Shown here piece by piece: positions 60,897 through 64,000 of a DNA stretch of 64,000 nt. Source of the stretch: Cyclobacteriaceae bacterium (GTDB lineage Bacteria; Bacteroidota; Bacteroidia; Cytophagales; Cyclobacteriaceae). A program made the position numbers and the translations under genes. The stretch covers positions 117,016-181,015 of the forward strand of contig JANQKF010000024.1 in assembly GCA_028281285.1 (NCBI GenBank), read 5' to 3'. Each line of letters begins with the position of its first letter. Positions within the stretch are counted from its first letter, which is position 1. The notes below the pieces were generated by a model that was not told the origin of the DNA, searched no databases, and saw only the letters and a list, made by a program, of their open reading frames with translations.

Positions 60897-62480
60897 ATGA
60901 AACCCTCTCCCAAACTTCTGGTAATAAGCCTATTACTGGTATTTAACCTTCCAACCTTCTCACAAACACTGAACCCCCCACCCGATCGAAGAGCCGATGA
61001 GGGTGAAGGACCTTTCAAAAGATTAATTATCAGAGGTGCGACAGTCATTGATGGTTCAGGAGCTCCTCCCCAAGGGCCAATGGATATCGTTATTGAAAAC
61101 AATCGGATCGTCCAGATAGCCAACGTTGGAACACCCGGTATACCAATAAATGAAAGTAGTCGGCCACAAGGAGCGACAAAGGAAATTGATGCACACGGCT
61201 CTTATGTAATGCCAGGTTTTATCAACCTTCACGCGCATGTCGGTGGCGCTGCTAAATCTCCTAATTCGGAGTATCCCTTTAAACTTTGGATGGCTCATGG
61301 TATTACCACGATTCGAGGTGTGCCTGCAGCCAACATTAATTGGACACAACGCGTGAAAAAGAGAAGTGCTGAGAATAAAATTGTCGCACCACGGATCTTT
61401 GCTTTTCAAATAATGGGTCAAGGCGAGGACTGGAAGGGTGGTCCTATCTACAATGAGGAGAAAGCCCGTGAATGGGTCGAATACGCAGCCAAAAAAGGTG
61501 TAGATGGAATCAAATTCTTCAACAAGGATCCGGAAATTTTCAAGGCGGCCATTGATGCGGCTCATGAAAATGGAATGGGCACAGTAGCTCATTTAACCCA
61601 ACTTATGCTTGGTAGGACTACCGCCATTGATGCAGCGAGGCTCGGGTTGGATAATATGACCCACTTTTATGGCCTCTTTGAATCACTTTATAGAGGGAAT
61701 GATATTCAGCCATGGCCGGCTGGTTTCAACTACAATAATGAGCAAAACCGATTCAGTCGGGTGGCCTATAACTGGGATAAAATCCACCCAAGAGGAAGTG
61801 AGAAATGGCAGGCTTTGATAAACGAATTTCTGGAACTGGATTTTATCATTGACCCAACAATGACGGCCTATTTGGCAAGTAGAGATGTTACAAGGGAGCG
61901 ATTAGCGGAGTGGCATGAAAAATATACTCTTCCCACACTTTGGGATTTTTACAAACCAAGCAGGATCAATCATGGTTCTTACTTTTACAACTGGACCAGT
62001 TGGGATGAAATTGCCTGGAAAAACTTCTACAAAGTCTGGATGTCGTTCCTAAATGATTATAAAAACGCTGGAGGTCGAGTGACTGTGAGTGATGATGCCT
62101 CCTTCATTTATAACCTGTGGGGCTTTGGATACATTCAGGAAATGGAACTTTTGCAAGAAGCCGGTTTTCATCCCCTGGAAGTGATACGTGCGGCTACAAT
62201 GCATGCTGCCCAGGCCATTCACGAACCTAAAGGTAAAAAACTGGAATTCGGATTAATCCGACCTGGATTGCTTGCCGATCTCGTGATTGTGGACGAAAAC
62301 CCCATTGAAAATCTAAAGGTGCTCTATGGGACCGGCTTCTTAAGATTGAATGATGAAACCAATGAACTCGATAGAGTCGGTGGAGTTAAATACACCATCA
62401 AAGATGGGATCATATATGACGCCAAACAGCTTTTAGCCGATGTGGCCAAGATGGTTGAAGACCAAAAGAAGAACAGGTAG
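60897..62480 (+). CDS. Secreted amidohydrolase
   Basis: This 527-residue amidohydrolase-superfamily protein has a signal peptide (VISLLLVFNLPTFS). The metal motif HxH is intact in FINLHAHVGG (His112, His114), followed by VAHLTQ, NMTHFYG and the late Asp in VSDDASF. The N-terminal RLIIRGATVIDGSGAPPQGP and the C-terminal LADLVIVDENPIENLK frame the barrel. It resembles imidazolonepropionase/prolidase-like periplasmic hydrolases of peptides or imides. It is preceded by a short palindrome. Confidence 0.9.
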   Translation: MKPSPKLLVISLLLVFNLPTFSQTLNPPPDRRADEGEGPFKRLIIRGATVIDGSGAPPQGPMDIVIENNRIVQIANVGTPGIPINESSRPQGATKEIDAHGSYVMPGFINLHAHVGGAAKSPNSEYPFKLWMAHGITTIRGVPAANINWTQRVKKRSAENKIVAPRIFAFQIMGQGEDWKGGPIYNEEKAREWVEYAAKKGVDGIKFFNKDPEIFKAAIDAAHENGMGTVAHLTQLMLGRTTAIDAARLGLDNMTHFYGLFESLYRGNDIQPWPAGFNYNNEQNRFSRVAYNWDKIHPRGSEKWQALINEFLELDFIIDPTMTAYLASRDVTRERLAEWHEKYTLPTLWDFYKPSRINHGSYFYNWTSWDEIAWKNFYKVWMSFLNDYKNAGGRVTVSDDASFIYNLWGFGYIQEMELLQEAGFHPLEVIRAATMHAAQAIHEPKGKKLEFGLIRPGLLADLVIVDENPIENLKVLYGTGFLRLNDETNELDRVGGVKYTIKDGIIYDAKQLLADVAKMVEDQKKNR

Positions 62481-62596
62481 AGAATTTCCCCATGATCAAC
62501 GACCGCCCATTGTAATTGGCGTCAGCTAATCATTTTGTTGACCGGATTTACATTGGAGGTTGCTAAATTCATTTTGTCACCACAAATCTCTTTGTT

Positions 62597-64000
62597 ATGA
62601 AAAGTCTCATATCCTCATTGATCATAATAGTGATCGCAAATACATCTCTTGCTCAGAAGACTGACAAGCGCCTCAAAAATCTGGATGAAGATTTGCAGGA
62701 AGTCCTTGACACATGGGATGCGGCAGGCTTCGCAATAGCGATTGTTGAAAAGGATCAAGTCATTTATGCCAAAGGAGTCGGTTATAAAGATTATGAAAAC
62801 AAGATACCTGCTACCGAGAACACACTTTTTGCCATAGGGTCATGCACTAAAGCATTTACCTCTGCAATGTTGGGTGTATTGAGAGATGAGGACAAAATCG
62901 ACTTTAATAAAAGCCCTAGAGAATACCTACCAGAACTAAAGTTTTATAATGATGACATGAACAACAATATCATCATCAAAGACTTAATGGCCCATCGTAC
63001 CGGTCTTCCAAGGCATGATTTTGCCTGGTTCTTTTTTCCGTCTGACGACATGGACGAATTGTTGGCAAGAGTCGAGCATCAGGAACCTTTCACCGGAATC
63101 CGGGAACAATGGTATTACAATAACTTTATGTTCATGGCTCAAGGATTGATGGCTGAGAAAATCACTGGTAAGCCCTGGAAAGAGAATATCAGAGATAGTT
63201 TTTTCAAACCTCTTGGTATGCAAAGATCTAATCTATCTATTCCGGAATTAGAAAAGGATGCCGACATCTCCAAAGGCTATCAGACCACAGCAGATGGTGA
63301 AATCAAGCTGATGGACTATTATAAAATTCGAGGCATGGCCCCGGCAGGCAGTATCAATAGCAGTGTCAATGAAATGGCCAACTGGCTCATCGCCTGGATC
63401 AATGGTGGTAAATTCAATGGTGAGCAAATTATCCCATCCGGTTACGTTGGGGAGTCGACAAGTTCACACATGGTGGTTTCAGGCGGGAGACCAGGTAAGG
63501 AAAATCCTGATCTTCACTTTGCTAATTATGGCTATGGTTGGTTCAATTCTTCGTACAGAGGACACTATATGGTCCAGCATGGGGGCAATATCAATGGATT
63601 TTCTGCTATGACGGCCTTCTATCCTACCGACAGTGTTGGAGTAGTAGTTTTAGCGAATCAAAACGGATCGTCTATCCCGGCAATTGTTCGAAATATGGTC
63701 GCTGATAGAATGCTGAACCTTGAAGTGGAAGATTGGAATACGGAACTAAAAGCTCAAGCAGACAAGCAGCGAGAGGCCCAGAACGAAGCCATAGGAAGCA
63801 CTGAGGAAACGGATCAGGTAAAAGGTACAAAACCATCACATATCCTTCAAGATTTTACTGGCTCTTACAATCACCCTGGATATGGTTCATTCACGATAGT
63901 GGCTAAGGACGATTCACTTTTCGCAGAGTTTGAGGTACAAAAATTTTATCTTCAACATTATCATTACGATGTCTTTGCCGCCTACCAGGTTCTGGACGGT
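62597..64000 (+). CDS. Serine hydrolase (class C beta-lactamase family), cut off by window
   Basis: The reading frame runs from ATG 62597 for 468 codons to the window edge. A signal peptide (LISSLIIIVIANTSLA) precedes a penicillin-binding-type fold with the active-site motif S82-C-T-K in FAIGSCTKAFTSA, a YNN in EQWYYNNFMFMAQG, and a late HGG in VQHGGNINGFSA. The last visible part (SHILQDFTGSYNHPGYGSFT) is the C-terminal beta domain seen in Bacteroidota relatives. The family includes beta-lactamases, D-amino-acid peptidases and esterases; this group usually acts as a peptidase or esterase. Confidence 0.9.
   Translation, partial: MKSLISSLIIIVIANTSLAQKTDKRLKNLDEDLQEVLDTWDAAGFAIAIVEKDQVIYAKGVGYKDYENKIPATENTLFAIGSCTKAFTSAMLGVLRDEDKIDFNKSPREYLPELKFYNDDMNNNIIIKDLMAHRTGLPRHDFAWFFFPSDDMDELLARVEHQEPFTGIREQWYYNNFMFMAQGLMAEKITGKPWKENIRDSFFKPLGMQRSNLSIPELEKDADISKGYQTTADGEIKLMDYYKIRGMAPAGSINSSVNEMANWLIAWINGGKFNGEQIIPSGYVGESTSSHMVVSGGRPGKENPDLHFANYGYGWFNSSYRGHYMVQHGGNINGFSAMTAFYPTDSVGVVVLANQNGSSIPAIVRNMVADRMLNLEVEDWNTELKAQADKQREAQNEAIGSTEETDQVKGTKPSHILQDFTGSYNHPGYGSFTIVAKDDSLFAEFEVQKFYLQHYHYDVFAAYQVLDG

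Overview
The window looks like a chromosomal segment of a Bacteroidota bacterium, most likely an aerobic Cytophagales-type organism. The support is a moderate GC content, near absence of Shine-Dalgarno sequences, TAnnTTTG-type -7 promoter elements sitting almost on the start codons, and gene families typical of the phylum: a PorE-like TPR/propeller/OmpA protein, DUF5103, a DUF3276 PUR-like protein, permease-prefix FtsX proteins with a PadR regulator, and an ECF sigma factor with a membrane-anchored partner ending in an outer-membrane barrel. No rRNA, tRNA, CRISPR array, prophage or intact insertion sequence was seen. Coding density is high and no gene-free stretch exceeds about 270 bases.

Layout. 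1-5620: a truncated FtsX/MacB-type permease (minus), a D-aminoacylase-family lipoprotein and a second large permease. 5679-14061: pirin, a palindromic repeat, a cysteine-desulfurase-like enzyme with GNAT, a DUF885 metallopeptidase-like protein, an aldo/keto reductase, an M23 lipoprotein, an AraC regulator and an SRPBCC protein. 14221-20281: two unknown proteins, 4-hydroxyphenylpyruvate dioxygenase, phosphohexomutase, a DinB-like protein and MurB. 20389-26173: a formylglycine-enzyme-fold protein, an MFS drug-type exporter, a methyltransferase, a membrane AraC regulator, small secreted proteins and a cupin. 26222-34622: PorE-like protein, an orphan ABC ATPase, a PQQ-type sugar dehydrogenase lipoprotein, an ABC-F ATPase, and the ECF sigma/anti-sigma-barrel pair. 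34730-41080: DUF5103, an orphan Cas6, YchF, an AI-2E-family membrane protein, DUF3276, DUF58 and a ferredoxin. 41208-46377: a LuxC-type acyl-CoA reductase, an AraC regulator divergent from a sulfatase, and an SLC4-type anion transporter. 46423-51883: a five-gene efflux operon read on the minus strand (TetR, ABC half-exporter, HlyD, TolC, CutA-like). 52027-54613: modABC for molybdate, with ModC fused to an acetyltransferase. 54621-57605: a PadR-controlled permease operon. 57758-64000: an M28 peptidase, a LytS/LytTR two-component pair, an amidohydrolase and a truncated serine hydrolase.

How they work together. The clearest functional units are the tripartite efflux operon with its own promoter and operator, the molybdate importer, the sigma/anti-sigma pair (ATGA overlap), the PadR/permease pair with repeated operator motifs, and the LytS/LytTR pair (ATGA overlap). 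Most other genes are single housekeeping or peripheral metabolic genes.

The observations most worth following are the ModC-GNAT fusion, the predicted two-membrane anti-sigma/outer-membrane barrel polypeptide, the orphan Cas6 with no CRISPR array nearby, and the efflux ABC protein whose nucleotide-binding domain lacks a normal signature, Walker B order and H-loop.
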